Of a stretch of 64,000 bases of DNA, positions 25,553 through 38,512 are shown piece by piece. Position 1 is the stretch's first letter; each line of letters begins with the position of its first letter. Made by a program: the position numbers and the translations under genes. The stretch is from positions 930,001-994,000 of the forward strand of contig JAEVHH010000007.1 of assembly GCA_017607445.1 (NCBI GenBank), in the 5' to 3' direction. The notes under the pieces were generated by a model. That model worked only from the letters and a program-made list of their open reading frames with translations. It was not told where the DNA came from and did not search any database. Source of the stretch: Histoplasma ohiense. Taxonomy: Eukaryota; Ascomycota; Eurotiomycetes; Onygenales; Ajellomycetaceae.

Positions 25553-25823
25553 TGTAATGCACTCGTTTATTATTTCCTTATTATCTTCGCTTATTCTTAC
25601 CTCTTTCCATTATACTCTCGCTACCGCTATTTCTATATGTATATATATATCGATGTATGTATTTCGCACATCTTCTTTCTCTTTCTTTTCTTTCTTAGTG
25701 ATTAGCTACACTACACTACATTACACTACTATACTATATTACTCTACAATATATTACTATTATCTCTGCTATGCTATAAACTATCTTCTACTGTTACTCT
25801 TCACACTGTCACTACACCTCACA
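25553..25823 (+). repeat. 5' LTR of B1
   Basis: TGTAATGCACTC... to ...ACACCTCACA. Several CpGs are retained. AT-rich TATA-like stretch at about 25638-25650. The motif AGTGATTAG (25697-25705; ancestral AGCGATTAG) is complementary to the sequence just after the LTR (25828-25836). Confidence 0.93.
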
Positions 25824-25827
25824 GTTT

Positions 25828-25836
25828 CTAATTGCT
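25828..25836 (+). promoter_or_regulatory. Putative self-priming primer-binding site of B1
   Basis: CTAATTGCT four bases after the 5' LTR. With the CpG restored it is the complement of AGCGATTAG in the LTR, which survives intact in the B3 LTR near 48173. The same core occurs after the 5' LTR of element C. Confidence 0.55.
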
Positions 25837-25933
25837 CAATCTTCAAGAGACAGTTCATTGAGTAATAGTCATAGTCTCTATCCACAGCATCCACTGTACT
25901 CATACTACTGCTGAATCCAAAGCAGCAAACACC

Positions 25934-28900
25934 ATGGAAGAAAACTGTGAAATACACACTTCTGCCACTGAAAGTGCACAACAAGCATCATCTTTCTCTA
26001 TGGAATCAGACTCTGAGTATAGTTCAGAAGGAGATATCTCTTCTGAAGATCTCAGCACAATTGAGACTGAGAAGATAGCTGTGATCAGAAGAATCAAAAA
26101 ATTACAGACTGAGAAAGAATTGTGAGAACTTCAACAACAGTGTGACACTTTACTATAAGAATTGAATAGAACAATTCCAGTCACTCAAAATACACTAGAA
26201 GTGCATCTGAATCATGGTAGAGATACAACTAGTATGAATGATAACTGTGATAACATCATCAATATTCTCAGATCATCAGAAGCCACACTACAAGTGCTCA
26301 ACATCTTAATGAAAAGCACTGTGACTACTGTCAGTGAGAGATGTAGTTGAATATCACTTTAGCAATTAAAATTTTGAGATTCTGACATGAGTGGTTACTC
26401 TTCTTGAAGAGATGTGGAAAAGTTCTGAGATCAAAGTATGAAAGAATTCAAAAACTTTGTTACAGCTGCTATTGCTTTTCATGTCAGTGATCTTGATTAC
26501 TACAATGAACACAATCATCAAAAGATCATCAAAGCTGTTACTCATTTCAATGTCAAGATGCAACAATGTTGGTATCAACATACATATGATATATGAACTT
26601 TGCCATCATGAGAAGAATTTGTTAGTTGAATGCAATGTCAAGTCATCAATCCAGATAAAAGTTTTCAAGATGTCAATAGACAGTACTGAAAAACAGAGCA
26701 ACAAGAAGATCAGACAGTTCAACAATTTGCTTCACACTTACAATCAATTGAAGAGTGTCTGTGGCATTCTTATAGTGAATACCATCAGAAATCACATCTC
26801 TATATGAAAGTTCTACCTTTCATTTGCTGAGAATTTGACAAATATGCAATCAAATTGGAAGAGTTAAGCTATGATGTCATTCTATATAAACTTGCAATGG
26901 CAGAATTGAATCTGTCAGAGAGACAGAAGAAGCTTAAAGAGAAGTCAAATTTCAAAAACCTCACTCAAAGCTTTAACAACAGAAATAATGCTGATAATAG
27001 ATCACAAAACAAACACAGATGAAATGACACTACAAAGTTCAATGACTTCATCTAATCAAAATATTGCCATTATTGCAAGTGACCAGGACATACCATCAAT
27101 TTGTGTTTCAAATGACTCAAAGACAAATTCAAAAATGCCAAGTCCAACTCAAAACTCAATACAAAAGACATAAAGAACTCAAAGAACTCAAAAAATGCTT
27201 AAGACACATTATTCAGCTTACAATGACAGTCATAAGTATGGAAAGTTGATGCAAAAACATCTTAAGCTTCACTGTCACAGTGAAACTTGCTATATCTAAG
27301 AATCTGCAAAAAATGCTTGCACTAGTAGACTCTGAATCAGAAGTGAACTGTGTTGATGAATTTTGAGCAAAGAATCACAATCTAGAAGCTGCTCACTGCA
27401 AAATCAAAATGATTAAGTTGATTGATGAATGTATAATACACTTCTTTGAAGAGTATAACATTGCAACTACTGTCACTGATCACAAGAGTAATGCACAGCA
27501 GACATCTCATTTCTTTCATATGATGAAGATGAAGAACTACAGTCTTGTATTAGAATTTCCTTGATTAAGACAAACAAATCCTCTTATAGATTGATCAGAT
27601 GGACAATTCTTCTTTAGAAGCTCTGAAGATGAACAACAATTTCAAATTATTTCTGAATAAGATGTTCTAGCTGAAGTTCTCACAGAAGCTAGAGTAGAAA
27701 TGCTTGTAGTATTATCTACAGAACATTCAAAAGACTCAAAGCATACTTCATGTGTATTCTCAGCTGTGTATTTGAACTTGTCAATCAGTCTATCTGATTA
27801 TGTCATGTCATATGTGCATATCTTCTCAGAAGAAGCTGCTATAAGCATGAAAAGATCAGAAAAGATGGAACACTGTATAGATCTTGAGTCTGATGCACAA
27901 TCTTCATTTATACTGATATACAATCTCTCTGAAACTGAGTTAGCCGCTCTAAGAGAATATTTAAAAAATACATTAGATAAAGAATGAATACAATCATTCA
28001 GTAGTCTGACTGATGCACTGATTCTCTTTGTTCTCAAAAAAGATGATGGACTCTGTCTTTGTGTAGACTATTGAGGATTAAATTGAATCATCATCAAGAA
28101 CTGATACCCTCTACCTCTAATAAGTGAATTACTTGATAGACTTTCAAAAGCTAAGATATTCACTAAGCTGAATCTTCAAGATGTCTATCACTGTATACTT
28201 ATAGCAGCAAAAGACCATTGAAAGACAGTCTTTAGAATGAGATATGAACATTTTGAATATGTAGTTATACCATTTGAACTAGCTAATGCTTCAGTGATAT
28301 TTCAAGCATACATTAACAATGTCTTGTCTGATTTGTTGGATATATGTTGTGTTGTCTATTTGGACGACATTCTCATATTCTTCAATTCAAAGCAGAAACA
28401 TAAAGTGCATGTTACTAAGATACTAGAATGTCTCAAGTGTGTGAATCTATTTGCAAAACTCTCTAAGTGTGAATTTGAAGTGGATAAAATCTTGTTTCTG
28501 AGGTTTGTTATAGATACAAATGATGTTGAGATGGAGTCAGACAGAGTTTTCACTATTGTGGAATAGTCTACATCTAAATCAATTAAAGAGATTCAATTCT
28601 TCTTGAGCTTTGCTAATTTCTATCAGTGATTTATTAAGTCTTTCTCCTCTATTGCAGCCCCATTATTCAAACTTATAAAAGAGAGCAAGAAGAGGGAAAG
28701 AAAAGCCACTTTTATGTGAACAGAAGATGCTCAAAATGCTTTCAATGAGCTTAAATTGTGCTTTATATGTGCTTCTCTATTAGCTCATTTTGATTCAGCT
28801 TGATGTATTCAGATTGAATCTGATGCATTCACTTTTGCAGTTGCTGCTATTCTGTCACAGTTACAGAATGATAAGCACTGGCATTCAGTTGCTTTCTGAT

Positions 28901-30900
28901 TAAGAAAGTTGATTGATGTGGAAATGTGTTATGATACTCATGATAAAGAACTCTTGACTATTGTAGCAGTATTTAAGAATTGAAAATACTATCTGAAGAG
29001 AAGTCAGTATTCAATTCAAGTCTGATCTGATCATGTCAATCTGCAGTACTTTATGATGACTAAGAAACTGAATAGATATCAGATCAGATGAATGGAAGCT
29101 TTATCTGCTTATGATTTTGTATTACTGCATCACTCTGAATCAAAGAATTCAGCTGATGAGCTCAGTTGTTATGCAGACTACAGTGAGATCTATAATGATC
29201 AAACTATGTTATCTACTCTGCAACAGAAGCTGAAACATGGAGTTAGACTAAACTGAGAAGCTGATACTTCTTTTCAAAATGATATTTCTTCTGATGTAGT
29301 CTGTGTATGAGTCTCTAATGAGTAAAATGCTTCTTTTAATGAGTGAAAAGTGCTTCATATATTGATGTCTTCTATCTCTCACATAAACTCTTCCCCTCTG
29401 TTGTGCATTGAGCAATATATGCCTCAGATTGCAGTCAATAAGGCTATTCTTGAGAACTCAGTATATACAGAAATGTCTGAATCCTTCATTTTATTTCTGA
29501 GTAAAACACAGAAGATTGATTCTTTTGCTGCTGAGCAAAGAAAAAAGATAAAAGAGAAGAATATGACTGTCACTGAAAATATACTATAAACAATTTCTGA
29601 GAATGATATATTGTGTGCTGATGATTGTGTGTATGTTTCTCAACAAAAGACACTTATTGATGAAATTATCAGTGCAAATCATGATGATCTGCAGAGGAGT
29701 CACTTTGATATAAAAAAGTTTATAGATAGCATTCAGAACAAATACTATTGACATAAGCTAATCAGAAATATCAAAGATTATATATTCACTTATAATATTT
29801 GTCAAAGAGTAAAGTCAAAATGACACAGACAATATGGAGAATTGAATATAATTCTCTTATCATCAAATTCTTTTGAATTCATTACTATAGATTTTATTAC
29901 AGACTTACCAGTCTCTACATTCCTCCACCAAATCTATGATGCAATTTTAGTGATTGTGAATATATATACCAAGTTTATGATCTATATTCCTTGCATCAAA
30001 AACATTACAGCTGATGAACTAGTGGAAATTATTTATATCAAGTTCTATACAATTTACAGAGTATTCAAAAACCATATATTTGATTGAGAATTGCTGTTTA
30101 CAAGCCATTATTGATCTATCTTTTGTTATATACTAGATGCATGCTGGAAACTTTCAACAGCCTTTCACCCTCAAACAGATGATCAAATGGAACAACAAAA
30201 TCAAATCTTGAAACATTATCTTTGATACTTTATCAACTATCATCAAGATGACTGAGCACACTGACTACTGCTAGTGTAGTTTGTTTACAATATCTCTCAA
30301 TATGTCTCTACTGAAATGGCATCTGTGGAAGCTTTAATGAGATATCAATCTGATTTGAAAATTAATGTCAGCAAATCATCACAACTGGTCGCCATACATG
30401 CTGCTAACTGCATGAAACATATCAAGAAAACATGTCATAAGCTCATTGAGAATCTACAAAAGACACAACAAACACAGAAAATCTATTATAATGCAAAATA
30501 TAAGCCTCAACAATTTAAAATAGATGACTATATCATACTCAATGCAAAAAATCTCTGATTGCTGTGTCTGATTCACAAACTCAATCATAAATATATTGAA
30601 CTCTTCAAGATTCTGAATATCATCAGAAAACAAGTGTACAAACTAGAACTGTCATCTTCATATAGAAGCATCCATTCTGTATTTCACATATTTTTATTGA
30701 AGTCATACAACTGCAGAAATGGAGCTCTATCAGAATCAGAATCAGAACTTGTCAACAGTGAAGAAGAATATCAAATTGAAGAAATTTTTGAAAAATAATA
30801 ATGAAAAAACAAATCTTCAGAATATCTTGTGAGATGGACAGATTGAGATTCTAGTGATGATACATGAAAATCAGAAGAAAACATATTGAACACTCAGACA
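25934..30900 (+). pseudogene. gag-pol of B1 (degenerate)
   Basis: Gag starts at ATG 25934 and is acidic at its N-terminus. A CX2CX4HX4C zinc knuckle lies at 27065-27106, with a TGA where Arg is expected. The protease site reads LVDSES (near 27325), the catalytic DSG glycine being mutated. RT (about 28020-28560) has an intact YLDD (28357-28368). RNase H is about 28750-29170, integrase about 29640-30300, and a chromodomain lies near 30810-30880. Stops are mostly TGA. Despite these, RT and RNase H residues are well conserved. Confidence 0.88.
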
Positions 30901-31189
30901 TTTGAAATCTTTCTCAAACAAGAAAATGAACAACAAATACAAAACCAACATACTTTCAAACATCAAAAGTGTGAACATCAAGTTGAAAGACATCAGAAGC
31001 ACAAATTCTAAGTTGAAAAATGCTAGAAGTACAAATCTCACTCAAACTCCAATCAAATGTATTTTTTTTAGAAGGATTTTATCAGAGAAAAGGAAAAAAA
31101 GAGAAAAATTCAATTTGAGTATAATAAATACAAAAAATAAAACATACAAGCAAGAAAAAAAAAAAAAAAACAAAGAAAATGAGTTCTAA

Positions 31190-31639
31190 GAAAAGTCTAA
31201 AGATCTTCAGTTTATTCACTCTCATCTCAATATCTTTCATCTCTCACTTTCTCTTTCTTCTTCATCATTCCTCTCATTTCTTCTCTGTCACCCTCTTCTT
31301 ATACTGCCTCTGGTACTTGTTAAGCATCAGATCTCATTTTGGATGCAAAGATACTGGCAAATGTCTCTCTCACAGAACATTTGCTTTCTTCTCTCTGCTC
31401 TTCTTCATCAACTTCTTCACTCATCAACACACTCACTGAAGAAAGATCTCTCCCTCCATGATCTTCTCTCACATCTTTATATCATGAGGCTCATATTTTT
31501 CATATTCCACTGCCTTCACTGCTGAAGCTTTCACAACCTTCTTCATTGACTCTTCAGTCAACTTCTTCAACCCCTCTCCAATCAACTTCTTCAATCCCTC
31601 TCCAGTCAACTTCTTCCCAGCCAACTCCTCCATCATGGA
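31190..31639 (-). pseudogene. Antisense ORF of B1, 3' part
   Basis: Antisense to B1, between pol and the 3' LTR. The reverse strand reads a Lys/Glu-rich protein with an imperfect repeated block (KKLTGEGLKKLIGEGLKK), visible as about 30-bp DNA repeats at 31560-31630. Element C inserted inside this ORF at ATGGA. The homologous B2 frame (40408-41040) is open apart from TGA codons. Confidence 0.6.
31635..31639. repeat. Target-site duplication of element C (left)
   Basis: ATGGA, repeated at 38784-38788 after the other LTR. Confidence 0.95.
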
Positions 31640-31910
31640 TGTAAGAGATGGTTGTAGGTATAATTATGAGAGTAGTGTGAAGTACGCACGTAGGATGTTA
31701 AGAAGGTAGCAATCTCTATTATTCAAAGCTAATCGCTGATCTCCTAATATCTACGGATATCAGCAAGCATTATATAGGCGACCTCCATGTGCTACAGCCG
31801 TCTATGGTGCCGTGCACTATGTCCCTCTTCATTAATTCTGGCATGTTCTGTGTTCTTCTATCGCCACATAGCTATTTCCTAATATAGATATCTCTGTTGC
31901 GCCTATTACA
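31640..31910 (-). repeat. 3' LTR of element C
   Basis: 271 bp, keeping most CpGs. Read on the minus strand it has a TATATAA box (31775-31769) and, about 32-38 bases downstream, AGCGATTAG (31737-31729), the predicted mRNA 5' end region. A purine tract lies outside it at 31911-31926 on the minus strand. Confidence 0.95.
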
Positions 31911-32453
31911 ATTATCTTCCTTCTTCAAAGGCCTGGTCCCCAGGGCTTCTTACTGCAACATGCGAAGTTCATAACATGTGCTGTGTGGTTAATATTGTAT
32001 AGAGTTCGCAGGCTCAGGCTGGATTAATTGTTGAGGTTAATTTCAAAGTGTTGCTGTTTCAGAAGAATGTTTTTCCATCTCTGATGTCATTGCAGTTCAA
32101 TCACAATTTAGACACAACTTCTGAACCTCTTTTCTTTGACTTCTACACCAAAAATCACACTCCATCGAAAATCATCACCACCATCACCACCAACAATTTT
32201 TTATTTAAAAAGAATACATCAATTTATCAAATAAAGTACACTGTATCTTTCTATGCAATTTTTATTGTGAAATTCAAAGTTTTGGTTGTGTGGTTGTGTT
32301 TTCCATTTTGGGTTGAGTTTTATGTTGTTGCAATCCCTTTGATCAACATTGCAATATTGGTTCCAATCTCCAACATCTGTTTTTCTTTCTTGTTGCTTTT
32401 ACTTCTCCTCCTCCTTTGAACAAGGTCTTGGTACTGATTAAAGTTATGATAGA

Positions 32454-33604
32454 ATGTCAGAACCAGCTGTTTCCATTGCTGGTTTGGAGTCTATGGAGGG
32501 TGATATGCTGTCTGCCATTGAGAGCATTTGCTTGGGTTGTCTGGAGAGGTTGCAGAACCCTCCAGTATATCCTTGCTTTGTGAATGATGAATGGACACAC
32601 TGTCACATCTGCCATATATCAAATAGAAGTTGTGCTGCTGTAAGTTTTCTTAAACTGAGATTGTTAAGAGTACTAACAAGTTATAGATGCCTGAGTGCTT
32701 TCATGAAATTGATCAATCTTTGATCAATGAATTTCACAAGATGCTGCTCTCTGATGAAGTTTCAGATGAGAGATTTGCCATGTATCAAACTGCCATTGCA
32801 AGGTTTGTACTTGATGTGCAGGTCTACAAGAATGCAGATGAGGTTCTAGAATTCTATATGAACTCTGATAATCTGTTGTCACAGCAGAGTGTGGCATTCA
32901 ATCATAGCAGTATTCCAGAAAATGCATTTTCACATTCTACTATTACATCAGTGTCATCCTCACTGAGCCAAGATCTTGGTATGTTATTTGAGTCAGCTGA
33001 TAATATAGGCAAAGATGAGGAAGTGGATGATTCTGTTGAAGTGTTAGAAAGAAATGCAGCAGCATATTGCTGTTGTTGTATTCAACATTTGACAATGTCC
33101 TCCCACCATCATTGTGAGCCTGCTGAGGGTTGATGCAAAAAATGCAAGCACTGCTCAGTGACAAAGCATGCCTGCATTCCAGTAAGTTATTATTCAAAAC
33201 AGATGTTTTTACAGTATATAATATTAACTTTCTATTAGATGTCAGTGGATGCTGTTGAATTGGCTCAGACAGTTATCAATGCTGCTGAGGATCTAATTGT
33301 CACTGATGTGGATGTTTTGAATGTTAACATTTTGCAGAGTGCTGTGACTGCAGTGGTTAGATTCTTTGCTGTGAAGATCTGAGAGATTCAATGAGATGGT
33401 TCTCCTGAGGCTCCAGCTGAAACAGTGATTGATGAGATTCTGGTGGTTACATCACCAGTCGCAGCTCCCAAGTCATCATTGAAATGTCATGCTTCATCAG
33501 TTGAGGAAATCCAGAATAATAAGCAGGTTTGCCTTGATGACAATTCCTCAAATGACACTGACCAAGCTGAGGCAGATCTGTTTTTTAATCTCTGAGTGGA
33601 ATAA
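32454..33604 (+). pseudogene. Antisense three-exon accessory gene of element C
   Basis: Exons 32454-32639, 32687-33181 and 33239-33604. Both introns are canonical: the 47-bp first intron starts GTAAGT, has a TACTAAC branch site and ends TAG; the 57-bp second starts GTAAGT and ends TAG. All junctions are in phase 0, giving a reading frame of about 345 codons. An N-terminal cysteine cluster includes CX2CX6C (32601-32633). A second Cys/His-rich run lies near 33090-33180, and the C-terminus is acidic. Four in-frame TGA codons (33131, 33380, 33392, 33593) fit CGA or TGG decay. The gene ends 13 bp from the pol stop. I do not recognise the family; a zinc-binding nucleic-acid-binding protein is inference. 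Confidence 0.75.
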
Positions 33605-33617
33605 GTATATTCAGCAG

Positions 33618-36600
33618 TTATTGTTGTCTTCTTTGTTTTTGTTTACTGACTGACTTCTGATAGATTTTATTAAACTGTTCCAAGTACTTCTGACTGTTCA
33701 TCAAGTTTTCCTCAGGTTCCCAAGAATTATCTGTGTCTGTACAATCTTTCCATTTGACAAGATATTGTGTTTGACTGTGGTACTGATGCTTGTCTAATAT
33801 AGCTTCAACTTCCCATTCCTCTTATGTGTCTATAATTATCAGTTCTGCTTGCAGGATTTGTCTGTCGCGCGTGTGATATGGTTCAAGAAGAGAAACATGG
33901 AATATGGGATGAATTCCTTTATATTGCAGTGTGAGTTTCAGTTTGTACGCCTGTGTACCGCGGATATCAATTATTTGAAAGGGACTCAAAAATCAATGAT
34001 CTAGTTTGGGTGAGAGTTGCAAGGTGGATATATTTTTTGCATGCAGCATTATCCAGTCCTCTATCTTAAAGCTTTTTGATATATGGTGCTGATTGTAATA
34101 CTTTTTCTCAGCTGCTTTGGCAGCTTTCAGACATTCTCAGATTTTGTTCTCTGCTTGCTTCATCCATTCCACTTGTTCCATCACCAATTTTGACACACCC
34201 ATGCTTGGGGGCTCCACATCTATATGAAGTTCAGTTGGTCGGCCGATCATTGCTTCAGATGGTGTCATTTTTATCAATGTGTGGAAAGTGTTGTTATATG
34301 CCCATTGCACCAGAGGAATCCATTCTATCCAATTATCTTGCTGGTAGCTGCAATATGTGCGAAGATAATGTTCAATCACCTGGTTCAATCATTCTGTCTG
34401 GCCATCGGTTTGCAGGTGGAATGCTGTCGATAATTTTCATCAGACATGAAGCAGATAACACAATGTCAACCAAAACTTGCTATTTATTAATGAATCTTGG
34501 TTGCTAATAATGTTCGCAGGTAGGCCAAAGTTCTTCACAACCCTTCATACAATAATGTTCATGAGTTCTTCTGCATCTAGCTCTGAAGATGTGGGCACAA
34601 TTATGGCTCATTTGATGAATAAATCAATAAATATGACAATAGCATTATAGATTTGACTTTCCTTTTTATTATCTGGCAGGCCTTCAATAAAGTCCATGCT
34701 AATTGTATGTCATTTTTTATCTGGCACTGAATGTGGTTGTAGCAATCTGTACAGCTTGTGCTGTGGTATCTTGATGTGTTGGCAAACATTGCAAGTTCTC
34801 ACATATTCTGCAATCTCATCACTCATACCATGCCACAAGTACTTGCATTTGATCACTTTGATGGTTTTGTCACATCCAAAATGGTCACCTTGGGGATCAT
34901 TGTGGTTCATTTTCATTATTTCATGCCTTATGGCCTTGTCTTGCAGTATGTAGACTTTATCATCTTTTCTGAACAGGCCATCTTTATCTACTGCTCAGAT
35001 TGAATGATTATCTATACTAGTGTCACTCATCTCTAGTCTTCTGTGAAGTTCAGATGTGCTGATGTCCCTATTCTGAATCTGCAGTAAGAGTTTGATGATA
35101 GATTCAGCTACCTCTTTGTGATAGACTGTCTCAGACTCAAATACTTTGACAGCTAGAATCTGTGGCATCAGAGTCTCTAGATTTAATTCTGTAACATCTG
35201 CAACCTCATTCTCATCCACAGGTGTGTTCTTTATTCTGCAGGGGTTGTTGTCATTGATGACTAAGAACCTCTTCACTCAACAATTTTCATTAGCTTGCAG
35301 ATCTTTTTGCATCATCTTGATACATTGATCTAACTTTGTGTTTTCTTTTGTCTTTAGTGACTTAAAGATCCCCTTATGCAGCTTCTCTTGCAGAGTAGAG
35401 AGCTCTGTCAAGAAAGCTGTGTGTTTTACAAAATCTGAGCAATGACTTGATGCATCTGTGGGATTATTTTTCCCAGAATGATGCTCTATTTCAAAATTGA
35501 ACACTGAGAGCATTTCCATCCAGTAAATCTGACACTCATTTAACTGCTTCATCATCATGAAGTGCTGAAGGTTGGCATGATCAGATAAAACAGTTATTGA
35601 ATGCCTGCTACCATGTAAGTAATGACACCATTGTCTGAAAGCTTCTACAATCAGCAACATTTCTAGATCATATATTTGATAACATCTTTCTGTTTCTGTG
35701 AGCTTTCTAGATCAAAATGCGATCGGGTGTCAGTGACCATCATCCATTAATTGTGATATTACTGTGGTGATTGCAACATCAGATCCATCCATTTCTATAC
35801 AGAGTTTTTGCTGTGAATCAAAGTGAATCAACAATGATGCTTTTGTAAAGCATTCTTTTAACTGCAAAATTGTGTGCTTGCAGTTTTTGTCTAACTGAAC
35901 AGATGTGTTATTCTTCCCCCTTTTTGTTTTGTAATCTTTTAACAATTCAGTCAGAGGTGTCGTTATTATCAAGAACTTGTATATGAATCGACAATAGAAA
36001 TTGATGAATTCTAGGAATATTTGCAATTTGTTTATAGTTCACAGTTCTGGCCAATCTAGAATTGTGTCGACACAGTGTTTCTCGACAGTAATGCCCTGCG
36101 TGGTAACCACAAAACCCAAAAATCCAATTTCTGTTGTGTGGAATGTACACTTACTAAGTTTGGCATATAGTCTCCATCGCCTTAACCGTTCCAGCACATT
36201 CTTAACATGGACAACATGTTCATCAAGCATGTTTGAATAGATTACAATATCATTGAGATAAGCCATGCAATATACATCTAAAAGGTCGCTGAGGGCTTTG
36301 TTGATATAAGATTGAAAAGTCACAGAGGCATTGGTTAGCCCAAAAGATAAGACTAGATATTCAAAGTGTCCATATCATGTTCAAAATGCTGTTTTCCATT
36401 CATCCTCTGCTTGTATGTGAATTCTATGATATGCATCTCTAAGATTCAGTTGTGTATATATTTTGGCATCTGCTAATCTATCAAGTATTTCACTTATCAA
36501 AGACAGTGGATATCAATTCTTGACTGTTATTTCATTCAATCCTTGATAATTCATGCAAAGATGCAGGGTTCCATCTTTCTTTGGCATGAATAACACTGGC

Positions 36601-38407
36601 ATGCTGGCTGGGCTTTTGAATAGATGTATCCAATTCTTCTCTAATGCCTTTTTGATATATTCTCAGAGGACAGAGAGTTCTTGAGGTGATAAGTTATATA
36701 TCAGTTGATATGGGGGTTTCTTGCCAGGTTTGAGCTCTATGACATGATCATGAGATGTATGTTCTGCATCAGATATGTCTTCTTGAAATACATCAAGATA
36801 ATCTTTATAATCATCTGAGATATTTGACTCAGTTGCTGTACTCACAGCTTGTAATGATAAGGCAGTGAATATAATATTGCCATCATCAATTAGTGTTGTG
36901 AATTCTTTAGCAGTATTCAGATGCATGTGGTTAATATTCAATGCTTTTCTATAGGTTCAGCATCTTCACACCCAGTTGATATCAGAGTTCACAGCTTCCA
37001 ACCACAGCATGCCCAAAATTACATCATATCTGCTAATGTCAGCCTCTTCAAAATGGTGGAATCCTTCTCAGAGAACATGTTTGTCATTGATAATCTTCAT
37101 TGCAGCTCTTTGTTGTTCATATGATTTAATCTTATGATTATCAACTGCTTCCACTACTTTTGGTTTACCTTCTGCCTTTGAGAAATATTTTGATGCCCAG
37201 GTGTGGGACATGAAGTTTGCATTCATGTCAGAATCCACTAGTGTCCACACCATCGACCATCCTGCTTCTGTCAGCATTCATGTATTCATTGCCAATAATT
37301 GTTTATCTCACAGCCTAGTTGTTTGTATTCCCAATGCAGCAGCTGCTTCTATGATTGAGATTGTTGGTTTTTTACTTGTCAAACTTGGTTGTGCTTTTTG
37401 GGGTGTAACATCCAACAATCATTTGTGACATGACCCTTCTTATGACAGTGAGAACACTCCTTCATCCAGTTATATTTATCTTTCTTGATTTGTTCAGTTG
37501 AATCCATTTGTTTCTCTTGTTTTCTCTTGTTTCGATGATTGCTAGATTTATCAGAACAACACTGATTCCCTATGAATATCACAGGTCTTTCTTTGTGAAT
37601 AGCATGCTGTTGCTCTGACATATTTTCCTTGAGAGTCTGTAGAGTTCAAAGCAACTCTTTGTAGTTCTGAGGCTCTTGATTTCAATGGTTGAGTTCTGTG
37701 TGTAATACCTTCAATGTCTTACTACACAAGTTATCCATTCTTTGTTCTTTGCTATATGGGGGTAAGTAGTACTCTCAGTCTTTGAGATATTTAGAGAAAT
37801 TGTGTATTGATTGCCATTCTTGTTGCTTTGTGTCTTGAAACTTTTGACTTGTCAATCAGTGCTGGTTCTGTGGATTGTTAATTTGCATTTCTAGATGTGA
37901 TAACATATCATCAAAAGTCAACAGTGTTGCTCCTTCATGTCTCTCATACAATGATACAAAATTCAATCATTTCTGCTTAATGTGGGTGTCAAGGTAGAGT
38001 TTAGCATCATTTATCTTGTGTTCTTTCTTTTGATAATACCAGTGGTGGTGTGTAAAGAGAGTCAACATGCAATCTTTATAGTTCTTGAATTCTAACATAT
38101 TTTTTCCTCGATAATAGTCCTTAATCTCCAACCTCAGTGGTGTTTCATTATCATCATTTGTATTGTTCACAGATCGATTTTGCGGTGGTCCTGTGGTGAT
38201 ATTCTGGATTAATTGGGGCTCAATGAGAGTATCTCCACAAATCTGCACTTCCAACTCATTGAGCCACTGTTGTGCATGCAGAATAGCTAATTGCTGCTCT
38301 TGTTCACAGATTTGATCATTCAACTGTTGCAAATGCACATTGTGATCATTGAAGGCAGTAGAGGATTCAGATTGGTTTTCAAGAGATCTTGTGCATGTTG
38401 AGACCAT
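33618..38407 (-). pseudogene. gag-pol of element C (degenerate)
   Basis: Gag from ATG 38407 is Gln/His-rich. A CX2CX4HX4C knuckle (CSHCHKKGHVTNDC) lies near 37412-37453. The protease site reads LVDSDMNANF (near 37235), the DSG glycine being changed. RT (about 36060-36600) has YLND where YLDD is expected. RNase H is about 35300-35900. Integrase (34150-34960) has a clear HHCC (CNVCQ) and a D,D,E core. The GPF-like and chromodomain region ends pol (QYLVKWKD, near 33700-33760), and the stop TAA is at 33618-33620. Stops are mainly TGA, but long stretches are open. Confidence 0.88.
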
Positions 38408-38500
38408 CTTGTGTGTTTTAACTAATGTTGCATGTTTTAACTAACATTGCATGCTTTATTGTAGGTGTGCGTAACAACGGACCACTCAAATAAAGTTATG

Positions 38501-38509
38501 AGTGATTAG
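38501..38509 (-). promoter_or_regulatory. Putative self-priming primer-binding site of element C
   Basis: Minus strand reads CTAATCACT three bases inside the 5' LTR boundary. With the CpG restored (CTAATCGCT) it is the complement of AGCGATTAG in the LTR. It shares TTCTAATC(G)CTC with family B. Confidence 0.6.
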
Positions 38510-38512
38510 AAT

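Noticed and set aside
34076..35003. Plus-strand ORFs over element C integrase (34076-34507, 34696-34953)
   Set aside because: Antisense to the well-conserved integrase with clear HHCC and catalytic motifs. No motif or start/splice context supports them, unlike the antisense gene at 32454.
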